Positions 16,790-28,195 of a stretch of DNA of 44,442 nt are shown here, piece by piece (positions within the stretch are counted from its first letter, which is position 1; every line of letters starts with the position of its first letter). The stretch comes from JAJFGI01 sp036397065 (GTDB lineage Bacteria > Pseudomonadota > Alphaproteobacteria > Kiloniellales > J153): NCBI GenBank assembly GCA_036397065.1, contig DASWJP010000134.1, positions 1-44,442 of the forward strand. The letters run 5' to 3'. The notes under the pieces are model-generated. The model was given only the letters and a program-made list of their open reading frames with translations, was not told the DNA's origin and made no database searches. The position numbers and the translations under genes are program-made.

Positions 16790-17539
16790 TTAGGCCGCCG
16801 CGCCGGTGAAGGCCGCATAGCCGTCGCGCTCCAGCTCCAGGGCCAGCTCCTTGCCGCCGGAACGGACCACGCGCCCCTGCGCCAGAACGTGCACGTGATC
16901 GGGCACGATGTAGTCGAGCAGGCGCTGATAGTGGGTGATCACCAGCATTGACCGGTCCGGCCCGCGCAGCGCATTGACTCCATCGGCCACGGTCTTCAGT
17001 GCGTCGATGTCCAGGCCGCTGTCGGTTTCGTCGAGCACCGCCAGGGCGGGCTCCAGCACGGCCATCTGCAACACCTCGTTGCGCTTTTTCTCGCCGCCGG
17101 AAAAGCCGGTGTTCACGGCGCGCTTCAGCAGTTCTTCCGTAACCCCCAGCTCCTTCATTTTCTGGCGCACAAGGCGCAGGGACTGCATGGCATCCAGGAG
17201 TGGCTCGCCACGGTACTGGCGCACGGCATTGAGCGCCTCTTTCAGGAACGTGGTGTTCGGCACGCCGGGAATCTCGACCGGGTACTGGAACGCGAGGAAC
17301 AGGCCTTCGCCCGCACGCACTTCCGGCGACATGGCCAGGATGTCGCGGCCCTTGAACAGGATTTCGCCCTCGGTGACCTGATAGCCCTCGCGCCCGGTCA
17401 TCACATAGGCCAGGGTGCTCTTGCCCGACCCGTTCGGTCCCATGATCGCGTGTACCTCGCCCGGGGCGATCGACAGATCGACTCCGCGAAGGATCTCCTT
17501 GCCATCGACGGTCGCGTGCAGGTTCTTGATTTCAAGCAT
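16790..17539 (-). CDS. sufC: SufC ATPase
   Basis: 249 residues from the ATG at 17539 (MLEIKNLHATVDGKEILRG). This ABC-type ATPase has Walker A GPNGSGKST, Q-loop LAFQYP, signature FSGGEKKR and Walker B LAVLDETDSGLD. It drives shape changes of SufB-SufD. A start at 17584 would overlap the sufB stop as ATGA and add a Lys-rich 15-residue leader; I prefer 17539 because family members begin there. Confidence 0.95.
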   Translation of the reverse strand: MLEIKNLHATVDGKEILRGVDLSIAPGEVHAIMGPNGSGKSTLAYVMTGREGYQVTEGEILFKGRDILAMSPEVRAGEGLFLAFQYPVEIPGVPNTTFLKEALNAVRQYRGEPLLDAMQSLRLVRQKMKELGVTEELLKRAVNTGFSGGEKKRNEVLQMAVLEPALAVLDETDSGLDIDALKTVADGVNALRGPDRSMLVITHYQRLLDYIVPDHVHVLAQGRVVRSGGKELALELERDGYAAFTGAAA

Positions 17540-17580
17540 ATATTTCGCTTTTCCTTGGCTTTTCTTCGCGCTCTTGCCGG

Positions 17581-19035
<1,455 letters not shown>

Positions 19036-19080
19036 TCAACAGAACTCCAATCAAACAAAAATCTTAGAAAAACGTACCAA

Positions 19081-19557
19081 TCAATTGATTCGTCCGAAAT
19101 CAGTCGTACCCGGCTCTGTGGTTTTTTCAGTGGCGGGCGGGGCAAACGGCAGTACGACAACTGCCATGTCGGCCAGGGTGACTTGTGACAGGGCGCCGTG
19201 AATGGCGCGGTTGACCTTGTTCCAATTGCCGCGCATGGGGCACAGGGATTCCACATCGCAGCCATCCGCCGATCCATCGACGCAAGCGGTCAAGGCAATC
19301 GGTCCTTCGAGGGCCTGGATGATCTCGGCCACCGTGATCGCCTCGGCCGGGCGCACCAGGGTATAGCCTCCCGCCGCACCGCGGCGGGAGGTAATCAACT
19401 GGCCATTCGCCAAGGCGTTCAAAAGCTTGGCCACCGTGGGCAAGGGCACGGCGGTCTCCTGGGCGATTTGCGGTGCCGTGCGCATCTGGTCCGGCCGCCG
19501 GGCCATCTGGCTCATCACCACCACCGCATAATCGGTCAGCCGATTAAGCTTGAACAT
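19081..19557 (-). CDS. iscR: Rrf2/IscR-family regulator of the suf operon
   Basis: 158 residues from the ATG at 19557 (MFKLNRLTDYAVVVMSQ). A winged helix (1-80) contains LPTVAKLLNALANGQLITSRRGAAGGY. Three cysteines follow in an IscR-like spacing (LTACVDGSADGCDVESLCPM), able to bind a 2Fe-2S cluster. In alphaproteobacteria this protein senses Fe-S status and controls the operon it heads. A promoter and a dyad operator lie directly upstream, which fits autoregulation. Confidence 0.92.
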   Translation of the reverse strand: MFKLNRLTDYAVVVMSQMARRPDQMRTAPQIAQETAVPLPTVAKLLNALANGQLITSRRGAAGGYTLVRPAEAITVAEIIQALEGPIALTACVDGSADGCDVESLCPMRGNWNKVNRAIHGALSQVTLADMAVVVLPFAPPATEKTTEPGTTDFGRIN

Positions 19558-19567
19558 GCCATCCTCC

Positions 19568-19592
19568 AAACCGGAGTAAATCAGTCTGGTTT
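19568..19592 (-). promoter_or_regulatory. candidate IscR-type operator, imperfect 25-bp dyad
   Basis: The arms AAACC and GGTTT enclose a GACT-N5-ACTC core, recalling type 1 IscR sites. The dyad sits just downstream of the predicted -10 box, 11 bases before the regulator ATG, so a bound protein would cover the transcription start. This is inferred from symmetry and position only. Confidence 0.42.
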
Positions 19593-19593
19593 G

Positions 19594-19622
19594 TAGATAT
19601 TGGGTATCCGGGCGGAAATCAA
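19594..19622 (-). promoter_or_regulatory. sigma-70-type promoter of the suf operon
   Basis: On the minus strand a -35 box TTGATT (19617-19622) and a -10 box TATCTA (19594-19599) are separated by exactly 17 bases. Transcription would start near 19586, inside the dyad described above. Confidence 0.5.
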
Positions 19623-19825
19623 GGTGAATTCATACCCATTCACTCAGTATGGTTAACGAATTGCGCAGATGCTGCCTGCCGCGCCCGTACCGATCATTGG
19701 GCCGATCAATCGCTTGTGACAGATCGTGTGTGGTGGTTGGGGTGCTGGCGTGGCTAATGTTTGCTTTACCAATGCGCGCGATGGTCAGCCGTGGGCGGGC
19801 CGGTAACCGCGATTTGAGGGCGACA

Positions 19826-20482
19826 ATGGCGGAAAACGAACACATGCGGAATCCGCGCCGATGCGCCATCGCCACGGGTCTGCTGATCTTGACGATGGCC
19901 GCCGGTTCCGGATCGGCGCAAGAGCCGGTCAGTCCGGCGAAGCCGACGCGGCATTTCCGAGTGGAGCGGCCGGCAGCCCTGACCGGTGCCGACGCGCTCA
20001 CGATCTACAACCGCATTCTGGACGATATGGTCGCCGGATACCGCCTCTCCGGAGTGCCTTATGCCGAGGGTTACCGTCTCTGGCGGCGCTACAACACCGT
20101 GCCCTACCGGTCCAGTCAGCACGGCGAGCGTTTCGTGAACAACTACACCAATAGCATCGCCGGCGACTATCGACTGTTCGAGGCCGCCGGCAATCTGCCG
20201 CCCGGCTCGATCCTGGTGAAGGACAGCTTTGCCGTGACCGCTAATGGCGATGTCTTCAGCGGCCCGTTGTTCGTCATGGAAAAGATGGCAACCGGCTTCA
20301 ATCCGGAAAGCCGGGATTGGCGGTATGCCATGTACATGCCCGACGGCAGCCTGTTCGGCACGACCAATGGCGAAGGCAGCGCGCGGGTCGAATTCTGCAT
20401 TGCCTGCCACAAGGAGGCCGGGCACGAACACGACCACCTCTTCTATGTGCCCGAGCGTTACCGGGTTCGCTTCCTCAACTGA
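19826..20482 (+). CDS. cytochrome P460-family periplasmic heme protein
   Basis: 218 residues from the ATG at 19826, preceded by a GAGGG ribosome site; ATG 19844 is possible. The signal peptide ends near GSGSAQ. The P460 domain (about 60-215) includes GPLFVMEKMATGFNPESRDW and the heme motif CIACH at 191-195. P460 and the related cytochrome c'-beta proteins handle hydroxylamine or nitric oxide. Which applies here, and whether a Lys-heme crosslink forms, cannot be told. The region after the heme motif is His-rich (GHEHDH). It is clearly paralogous to the next gene. Confidence 0.82.
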   Translation: MAENEHMRNPRRCAIATGLLILTMAAGSGSAQEPVSPAKPTRHFRVERPAALTGADALTIYNRILDDMVAGYRLSGVPYAEGYRLWRRYNTVPYRSSQHGERFVNNYTNSIAGDYRLFEAAGNLPPGSILVKDSFAVTANGDVFSGPLFVMEKMATGFNPESRDWRYAMYMPDGSLFGTTNGEGSARVEFCIACHKEAGHEHDHLFYVPERYRVRFLN

Positions 20483-20518
20483 TCCGGCCTATCACGAGAA
20501 CGTGACGCGCAGTGATTC

Positions 20519-20534
20519 CACGGGGAAACCCGTG
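20519..20534 (+). other. intercistronic GNRA hairpin
   Basis: CACGGG-GAAA-CCCGTG is a perfect 6-bp GC-rich stem closed by a GAAA tetraloop, 36 bases after the first P460 stop. No T-run follows, so it is more likely an mRNA processing or stability element than a terminator. Confidence 0.4.
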
Positions 20535-20643
20535 CGGAGTTACAGTCGATTCGAATTCAATCGATCCGCGCCATCAACAAGATCGGGGTCCGGCGCACCA
20601 TCCGGCAGGATGCGAGTGAGGGCCACGGTCCGGGAGGGAACCC

Positions 20644-21672
20644 ATGCAGACCAGCAAACGAATTCTACTATCGACCACAATGGTACCACTCGTAGTCGCG
20701 GCAGGTGTCGCCATCACCGGCGTGACGATGACCGGTGTGGTGCGCGAGAATCCGGCGGCGGCCCAGTGCGCCCCCAAGAAGGCCAATCCGTGCAATCCCT
20801 GTAACCCCTGCGCCGCCAAGAACCCATGCAATCCCTGCAATCCGTGCGCGGCGAATAATCCCTGCAATCCGTGTGCGGCCGGCGGCGGTGCGGCCAGCAA
20901 TGCCTGCGCCGTGCCGCGCCTGCAAACGGCGGCCAAGGCCAACCCGTGTGCGGCGGCCAAGCCCAATCCCTGCAACCCATGCGCGGCCAAGAACCCGTGC
21001 AATCCATGTGCGGCCAAGAATCCGTGCAACCCCTGCAATCCCTGCGCCGCGAAGAATCCGTGCAACCCGTGCGCCGCCAAAAACCCGTGCAATCCGTGCG
21101 CGGCCAGCAATCCCTGTAATCCCTGTGCGGCCGGCAATCCGTGCAATCCGTGCGGGGCTGCGAGTCCGGTGGAATTGACCGATGCCGAGGCCGTGAAGGT
21201 TTACGACTGCCTGGCGAAAGAGCTGAAGGCGGCCTATGCCAAGTCCGACAACAAGGTGGCCGTTACCTACGCGTCGTTTACGCGCTACAGCCGTCAGCCA
21301 TACGTATCGGGCACCCATGGCAACCGCTATGTCCAGAACTTTGCCAACGATACCGGTCGCGCCTATGGCAACTATGAGAAGGCGGGTGCCATGCCGGCAG
21401 GTACCGCCTTGGCGAAGGACAGCTTCTCGGTTGCGCCGAACGGCCAGGTCTCGATCGGGCCGCTGTTCGTCATGGAGAAGATGAATGCCGGGTTCAATGC
21501 GGAAAGCGGCGATTGGCGCTATACCATGATCATGCCCAACGGCGCGGTTTTCGGCACCACCAAGGGCGCCGGCGCCGACAAGGTGGCGTTTTGCATCGGC
21601 TGTCATATCTCCGTGGCACCCGATGCGGATTCGATGATGTTCCTGCCCGAGGAGTACCGGGTTTCCCGTTAA
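20644..21672 (+). CDS. cytochrome P460-family protein with N-terminal Asn-Pro-Cys repeat region
   Basis: 342 residues with a strong GGGAGGG ribosome site. An export signal (about 1-41, ending ENPAAAQ) is followed by a Cys-rich region, residues 42-170. It has 26 cysteines, 24 of them in NPC tripeptides, mostly paired as NPCNPC and spaced by AAK, AAN, AAS or AAG. A P460 domain (about 178-340) carries heme motif CIGCH at 317-321 and shares GPLFVMEKM, DWRY and FGTT with the preceding protein. The repeats could bind soft metals such as copper or zinc, or form disulfides outside the membrane. I know no described function for this fusion. Confidence 0.85.
   Translation: MQTSKRILLSTTMVPLVVAAGVAITGVTMTGVVRENPAAAQCAPKKANPCNPCNPCAAKNPCNPCNPCAANNPCNPCAAGGGAASNACAVPRLQTAAKANPCAAAKPNPCNPCAAKNPCNPCAAKNPCNPCNPCAAKNPCNPCAAKNPCNPCAASNPCNPCAAGNPCNPCGAASPVELTDAEAVKVYDCLAKELKAAYAKSDNKVAVTYASFTRYSRQPYVSGTHGNRYVQNFANDTGRAYGNYEKAGAMPAGTALAKDSFSVAPNGQVSIGPLFVMEKMNAGFNAESGDWRYTMIMPNGAVFGTTKGAGADKVAFCIGCHISVAPDADSMMFLPEEYRVSR
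20785..21153 (+). repeat. tandem NPC-coding repeats inside the P460 gene
   Basis: Variants of AATCCGTGCAATCCCTGC alternate with GCCGCCAAG-type spacers, coding for NPCNPC-AAK units. Some units have three NPC, most have two. Codons vary (TGC/TGT, CCG/CCC), so the copies are not fresh duplications. A non-repeat interruption lies at about 20878-20935. Confidence 0.9.
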
Positions 21673-21698
21673 GTCCGGCCAAGCGGGACAAGACGGCG

Positions 21699-22175
21699 AT
21701 GCGGCCCCTGCACCGCGTCGCCGTTTTTGTCTGGATGATAGCGATTGCGTTTCCCTTTCCGGCCGTCGCCGAATTCGCCGATGGCCTGGCCGCCTTCGAT
21801 GCGGGTGACTATCGTGCCGCCATCGCGGCGTGGCGGCCGCTGGCGGAAAGCGGCGACAGCGACGCCCAGGTGGCCCTGGCTGGGTTGCATCGTGCCGGCC
21901 ACGGCGTGCCCGCCGATGCCGTGGAAGCTATGCACTGGTACCGGCTGGCCGCCGAAGCGGGGAACCCGGTGGCGCAACTCAACCTCGGTGACGCGTATGC
22001 CCAGGGCATCGGCGTCGCGGCCGACCCGGTCAGTGCCTATGTTTGGCTCAGTCTGGCTGCGGCGCACGGCCGGCAGTGGCCCGAGAGGCGCCGACTGGAG
22101 ATCGCACATACCATGAGCAGTGCGCAGATGGCCGAGGCTCGGGCACGCCTGGACCGTTGGCGCGCCGAGCATTAG
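21699..22175 (+). CDS. small exported Sel1-repeat protein
   Basis: 158 residues from the ATG at 21699, 26 bases after the Cys-repeat P460 stop. A signal peptide (about 1-24, ending FPAVA) is followed by Sel1 repeats (about 28-125) with typical phrases AEAGNPVAQLNLGDAYAQG and VSAYVWLSLAA. Sel1 repeats bind proteins; the partner is unknown. Sharing a transcript with the P460 genes suggests a common periplasmic function. The stop overlaps the convergent MFS stop (TTAG). Confidence 0.8.
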   Translation: MRPLHRVAVFVWMIAIAFPFPAVAEFADGLAAFDAGDYRAAIAAWRPLAESGDSDAQVALAGLHRAGHGVPADAVEAMHWYRLAAEAGNPVAQLNLGDAYAQGIGVAADPVSAYVWLSLAAAHGRQWPERRRLEIAHTMSSAQMAEARARLDRWRAEH

Positions 22176-23329
22176 ACGACGGAGTCTTGCCGCTTCCACC
22201 GGTGCAACGGAACGGCCAAAACCGCGCCGCCCAGGCTCAAGCCCGCCATGGCCAGAAAGGCGCTACCCTCATTGATCCCATAGAGCCAGCCGGCCAGAAG
22301 CAGAGCCAGCCCGATGCCAATGCCGCCGGCCGCCGCCGAGTAAAGCCCTTGCGCGGTGGTCGCCAGGTTTGGCGGCGCGGCGCGGGTAACCAGATGCATG
22401 GCACCGAAATGCGCCGCGCCGAAGGTTGCCCCGTGCAAGAGTTGCACGGCGATCAGGGCGGTCAGGTCCGTGGTGATGCCAAGAACCGTCCACCGCACCA
22501 TGCCGGCCAAGCCGGCGATGAGCAGCAGCACGACCGGCCCGGTCCGCGCGTAGATCGGCGCGGAAACGGCAAAGAAGATCACCTCGGCGATCACCCCCTC
22601 GGCCCACAACGCGCCGATCAGCATGCCGCTCAGCTCCGCCGCCCGCCAGTGAATGGCGGAGAAGGCATAGTACGTGGCGTGGCTGGCTTGCAGCAGCGTG
22701 GCCGTGGCGAGGAACAACAGGAAATGCCGGTCGCGCAGCAAAACGCCCGGGCTGAGCCGGACACCGCCGAGCGCCGTTGCCGGCTGGCGCGGCAAGGTCG
22801 CGACCGTGATCATTCCCGCGACCAGTACCCCCAGAATCATGACCAGGATCAAATCCGGGTAGCGGTCCGTCAGCAGGCCGCCGGCGCCGAGCACACCGAC
22901 CACGAAGGCCAGCGATCCCCACAGGCGGACACGGCCATAATCCATGTTCTCGCGCATGACCGCCGCCATGGTCAGGCTTTCGCTGATCGGCATCATGGCG
23001 CTGAAACAGATGCCCATCGGCAGGCTGACCAGCAGGATCGGCCAGAAACCTTGGGTAAAGAAAAACAAGGCGAAGCACGCGGCGGCGATCGTCACCAGTG
23101 CCGCCAGCACCGTGCGCGGTTGTCCGACCCGGTCCGAGATTTGCGCGATGAGCGGTGTGGCGCCAACCTTGACCCAGGCGGTAAGTGCCAACAGCAGGCC
23201 AATTTGCTCCGGCGTCAAACCGCGGCCACCCAGCCAGATCGGCCAGTACGGCAACTGGATACCTATGGCCAGAAACAGGGCGCCATAGAAGGCCGCGTAT
23301 GGCGCGGCGGCGGCAATGGAGGACCTCAT
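22172..23329 (-). CDS. MFS transporter, HcaT/nucleoside-permease-like
   Basis: 385 residues with 12 predicted hydrophobic segments. The start YAAFYGALFLAIGIQLPYWPIWL and the loop ISDRVGQPR (motif A position) match the MFS_1-like group that includes HcaT, a putative 3-phenylpropionate permease. The substrate cannot be assigned. It is a single gene, with no catabolic enzymes beside it. Confidence 0.82.
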   Translation of the reverse strand: MRSSIAAAAPYAAFYGALFLAIGIQLPYWPIWLGGRGLTPEQIGLLLALTAWVKVGATPLIAQISDRVGQPRTVLAALVTIAAACFALFFFTQGFWPILLVSLPMGICFSAMMPISESLTMAAVMRENMDYGRVRLWGSLAFVVGVLGAGGLLTDRYPDLILVMILGVLVAGMITVATLPRQPATALGGVRLSPGVLLRDRHFLLFLATATLLQASHATYYAFSAIHWRAAELSGMLIGALWAEGVIAEVIFFAVSAPIYARTGPVVLLLIAGLAGMVRWTVLGITTDLTALIAVQLLHGATFGAAHFGAMHLVTRAAPPNLATTAQGLYSAAAGGIGIGLALLLAGWLYGINEGSAFLAMAGLSLGGAVLAVPLHRWKRQDSVV

Positions 23330-23465
23330 GGATGCGTCCCGACTCGGATCGACAATGGCCGCGCAGCATACCTGGACCCAGCCGCCCGTCCAGTGCTCGC
23401 CGCATCGCGCGATCTGCTATAACCGCGCTGTTGCGGGCCGGGTGAAAGGGGGCGAGGATGGTTTC

Positions 23466-24626
23466 ATGATCGGCAAAATCTTGACCCCGCGTGAGTTGAT
23501 CGTCGGCGGCGGCGCGATCAAGGAGCTGCCGGATTTGCTGGCGCGCCTGGGCCTTCGCCGGCCGCTGATCGTCACCGACGCGCACCTGATCGAGATCGGC
23601 AAGCTGGCCATTGTCACCGACTTGCTGGATCGGGCGGCGATGCCGTGGGCCGTGTTCTCGGAGATCACCGGCGAGCCGGATACGGATACCGTCGATGCCG
23701 GGCTGGCCGCGCTCAAGGCCGGCGATTTCGATTGTATGATCGCGCTCGGCGGCGGCAGCCCCATGGACACGGCGGTGCTGGTTTCTCTGCTCGACCGCCA
23801 TGGCGGCGCTCTGCGCGACTACAAGGTGCCGCGCGACAACCACCTGATGGGTCTGCCGGTGATCGCCATTCCCACCACCGCCGGCACGGGCGCCGAGGCG
23901 ACCCGTTTTGCGGTGGTCACGGACCTGGAAACCGACGAGAAGATGCCGATCATGGGCGCGGCGGTGGTGCCAACGGCGGCCATCGTCGACTATGAACTGA
24001 CCTTCACCGTGTCCTTTCGCACCACCGCCGATACGGGCATCGACAGCCTGACCCACGCCCTCGAGGCGTATGTCAGCCGCAAGGCGCACCCTACCACCGA
24101 TACCCTGGCGCTGGCCGCCATGGGGCGCCTGGCCCGGCACATCCGCACCGCCTGCCGGGAGCCGGAAAATGCCGAGGCGCGCGAGCAGATGATGATCGGC
24201 GCCTTGCAAGCGGGCATGGCCTTTTCCAATGCCAGCGTCGCCCTGGTGCACGGCATGAGCCGGCCAATCGGTGCCTTCTTCCACGTGCCGCATGGGCTGT
24301 CGAACGCCATGCTGCTGCCGGCAGTCACCGCCTTCTCCGCACCGGCGGCGTTGCGGCGGTACGGGGACTGTGCCCGGGCCATGGGGCTATGCGGCGGCGA
24401 CGTGGGCGACCAAGCCGCCGTCGCCCACCTGCTGGACGAGTTGCGCGGGATGAATGTCGATCTTGAGGTGCCGACGCCAAAGGCCTATGGCATCGGCAAG
24501 GCCCGCTATGACGAGGTGGTGCCGACCATGGCCGAACAAGCGCTGGTCAGCGGCTCGCCCAACAACAATCCGCGCATACCCAGCGCCGACGAGATCGTCG
24601 CCATCTACCGCGAGGTCTACGAGTAG
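23466..24626 (+). CDS. iron-containing alcohol dehydrogenase
   Basis: 386 residues from the ATG at 23466 (MIGKILTPRELIVGGGAI). It is a group III, Fe-ADH family NAD(P) oxidoreductase. The nucleotide-binding GGGSPMD and TTAGTGAEAT are present. Metal ligands are the Asp and His in GIDSLTHALEAY and two later His in LVHGMSRPIGAFFHVPHG. The C-terminus ends in NNPRIPSADEIVAIYREVYE, as in this family. The substrate is unknown. Confidence 0.9.
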   Translation: MIGKILTPRELIVGGGAIKELPDLLARLGLRRPLIVTDAHLIEIGKLAIVTDLLDRAAMPWAVFSEITGEPDTDTVDAGLAALKAGDFDCMIALGGGSPMDTAVLVSLLDRHGGALRDYKVPRDNHLMGLPVIAIPTTAGTGAEATRFAVVTDLETDEKMPIMGAAVVPTAAIVDYELTFTVSFRTTADTGIDSLTHALEAYVSRKAHPTTDTLALAAMGRLARHIRTACREPENAEAREQMMIGALQAGMAFSNASVALVHGMSRPIGAFFHVPHGLSNAMLLPAVTAFSAPAALRRYGDCARAMGLCGGDVGDQAAVAHLLDELRGMNVDLEVPTPKAYGIGKARYDEVVPTMAEQALVSGSPNNNPRIPSADEIVAIYREVYE

Positions 24627-24670
24627 CGGCTCCGACCCCGTCGTCTAAGGACCTGCGCCGTCAGCGAACC

Positions 24671-25237
24671 TTACCCGCCACCCGCCGGGATGACGCCGCA
24701 GGCGATACGGGCGCCGCCGCCGCCCAAGGGTTTCGGCTCGTCGCGGAAATTGTCGCTGCCGGCGTGGATGACCAGCGAGCGGCCGCGCACATCCGCCAGT
24801 TTCAAGCGCGGGGCCACCAGGGTGTGCCTGATGGAATCCGTGCCGGTCTCATGGACATCCACAAAGAGGATCGGCAGGTCGCCCAGGTGCCCGTCGCCGC
24901 TGGGCCCCATGTGCTTGCCGGTGCCTTTCGGGTCGTAGTGCCCGCCGGCGGCCAGGCCGGCGACCATGGCGCCATCCTTTTCGGCCGGATCGCAACTTGG
25001 GTTCTCGTGAATATGCATCCCGTGACCGCCGGCCGGGATTTCGACGGCCATGGCGAACTTCAAGGCAAGGAACCCGTTGGCCGTATCGCTCAAGGTGACT
25101 TTGCCGATGGCTTTCCCGACGCCCGCTGGAGATATCAGATGCATTTCAACGACAACGCCCTCGGCGGCAATCGCCGGGACAGTGAACAGCGCCATCGCCA
25201 GCCCGATGGATACAGCAGCCGGTATGCGCAAATTCAT
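24671..25237 (-). CDS. sodC: periplasmic Cu/Zn superoxide dismutase
   Basis: 188 residues from the ATG at 25237 (MNLRIPAAVSIGLAMALF), giving a clean signal peptide ending IAA. Metal-binding motifs include GMHIHENPSCDP, GGHYDP and HLGDLP, and the last Cu ligand in IHAGSDNF. GARIACGVI supplies the second disulfide Cys. It converts superoxide in the periplasm. Its neighbours are unrelated. Confidence 0.95.
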   Translation of the reverse strand: MNLRIPAAVSIGLAMALFTVPAIAAEGVVVEMHLISPAGVGKAIGKVTLSDTANGFLALKFAMAVEIPAGGHGMHIHENPSCDPAEKDGAMVAGLAAGGHYDPKGTGKHMGPSGDGHLGDLPILFVDVHETGTDSIRHTLVAPRLKLADVRGRSLVIHAGSDNFRDEPKPLGGGGARIACGVIPAGGG

Positions 25238-25348
25238 GGCGGTAAATCCGTGGCCAAAGAGGAAACTGAACTCACTCACCGTAGCACGATGCCCTGCGCC
25301 ACGAAACAGCGCGTGTGCCGCGCAGTGGAATTTCGTCTGTTGAGCGAC

Positions 25349-25591
25349 CTAAGAAAACGCCTTGAAGGCGATCAGGGTGAAAGTGTCCTTGATGCCGGGC
25401 AGGGTTTGCACCGACTCGGTCACGAAGTGGCCGATATCGGCATCGTCCTGCAAATAGCACTTGATCAGCAGGTCGTATTCGCCGGAGGTCGAATAGACCT
25501 CGGAGATCTGTTCGACCGTCTGCACCGCCTGGTCGGCCACTTGATAGGCGCGGCCCAGCTCGCACTTGACCATGATGAAGATCGTCTGCAT
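25349..25591 (-). CDS. stand-alone Lrp/AsnC ligand-binding (RAM) domain protein
   Basis: 80 residues from the ATG at 25591 (MQTIFIMVKCELGRAY). It matches only the C-terminal effector domain of Lrp regulators (ISEVYSTSGEYDLLIKCYL) and lacks the DNA-binding helix-turn-helix. Such small proteins form beta-barrel oligomers and may bind amino acids. It is single and conserved-looking. Confidence 0.88.
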   Translation of the reverse strand: MQTIFIMVKCELGRAYQVADQAVQTVEQISEVYSTSGEYDLLIKCYLQDDADIGHFVTESVQTLPGIKDTFTLIAFKAFS

Positions 25592-25679
25592 GCCACCACC
25601 CGCCGTATCAGAGAACTCCGTTCGGCGCCATGATAGCGATTTTGCCGCCGCCGCCAACGGCGGATCGCACAAACGCGAA

Positions 25680-25703
25680 AGGCGCCTGGATAACCAGGCG
25701 CCT
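25680..25703 (-). terminator. Rho-independent terminator of rhlE
   Basis: AGGCGCCTGG and CCAGGCGCCT form a perfect 10-bp stem around a 4-base loop. On the minus strand it is followed by TTTCGCGTTTG, and it lies 29 bases past the rhlE stop. Confidence 0.75.
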
Positions 25704-25732
25704 GCGTTGTTCGTGAACTGGAAGCGCGGGGG

Positions 25733-27220
<1,488 letters not shown>

Positions 27221-27291
27221 TTAGCTCGTTTGTGATTGGAGAAATTTTTAATGTGCTCGCGAATTATCGCTGCCATTTCATTTATATTCTT

Positions 27292-27319
27292 ATAATAGAA
27301 AGTCAAGCGCCTGTGTCAA
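27292..27319 (-). promoter_or_regulatory. sigma-70-type promoter of rhlE
   Basis: On the minus strand TTGACA (27314-27319), a 16-base spacer and TATTAT (27292-27297) form a near-consensus promoter. The leader would be about 65 bases and AT-rich, similar to leaders of cold-induced helicase genes. Confidence 0.6.
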
Positions 27320-27487
27320 CGAAATAGCGGATAAGTTCGCGGCAGCCGGATTCGGGCTGTCGTGCGCAACAATCTTCAAAGATCTGGTTACGGCCACGTT
27401 CATTATTGCGCCTGGCGAAAACTCGGCCGCCGAAGACTAGCCTGGGTTAAAGCGAAGCAGGATGGGTGCGGAGGCAACGGGGGGTAC

Positions 27488-28195
27488 ATGGCGAATCGGG
27501 TACCCTTGGCGCTGCTGCCGGGCCTGCTGCTCGATCGGGTCTTGTGGCGCGCCCAGATTGACGATCTGGCCGATTTGGCCGACTGCCGGGTCGCCGATCT
27601 GACGGCCCGGGACTCGGTTTCCGGCATGGCGGCCGATGTGCTGGCGGCCATGCCCGAGCGTTTCGCCCTGGCCGCCTTGTCCATGGGCGGCTATGTGGCG
27701 CTGGAGATCATGCGCCAGGCGCCGGAGCGGGTCACGGCCCTGGCCTTGCTGGATACCACCGCACGCCCCGACAGCGAAGACCAGACCGCCCGCCGGCGTG
27801 GCCTGATCGAGCTAGCGAAAAAGGGCAAATTCAAGGGGGTGACCCGCCAACTGATGCCCATGCTCATCCATGCCGACCGCCTGAACGAAACGGCACTGAC
27901 CGGCGAGGTGATGGCCATGGCCGAGCGCATTGGCCGCGCCGCCTTTCTGCGCCAGCAGACGGCCATCATGACCCGGCCGGACAGCCGGCCGCTGTTGGCG
28001 CAGATCGCGTGCCCGGCGCTGGTGCTGTGCGGCCGCCAGGATGCGTTGATCCCGCTCGACTGGCACCGGGAGATGGCCGCTGACATCCGGGATGCGCATC
28101 TGGTGGTGATCGAGGCCTGCGGGCACTTGGCGCCCATGGAGCGTCCGGAAGAGGTGACTGCTGCACTGCGCCGGTGGCTAGCTCGGTTGAGTTAG
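27488..28195 (+). CDS. alpha/beta hydrolase
   Basis: 235 residues from the ATG at 27488 (MANRVPLALLPGLLLD). The nucleophile is in ALSMGGYVAL (first Gly of GxSxG replaced by Ala), the acid in LCGRQDALIP and the His in ACGHLAPMERPEEV. The cap helices contain FLRQQTAIMTRPDS, as in small BioH-like esterases. The substrate is unknown. The stop overlaps that of the convergent methyltransferase by 4 bases. Confidence 0.88.
   Translation: MANRVPLALLPGLLLDRVLWRAQIDDLADLADCRVADLTARDSVSGMAADVLAAMPERFALAALSMGGYVALEIMRQAPERVTALALLDTTARPDSEDQTARRRGLIELAKKGKFKGVTRQLMPMLIHADRLNETALTGEVMAMAERIGRAAFLRQQTAIMTRPDSRPLLAQIACPALVLCGRQDALIPLDWHREMAADIRDAHLVVIEACGHLAPMERPEEVTAALRRWLARLS

Noticed and set aside
20785..21153. 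CRISPR-like array
   Set aside because: Repeats are in frame, vary by synonymous changes and have no unique spacers of constant length.
20668..21606. Ile/Ala/Gly/Arg repeat frame opposite the Cys-repeat gene
   Set aside because: Shadow of the NPC repeats; the plus strand has signal peptide, ribosome site and heme motif.
22269..24293. 674-codon minus-strand frame across MFS and alcohol dehydrogenase genes
   Set aside because: Both real genes show full family motifs; the frame is Arg/His/Gly-rich noise.
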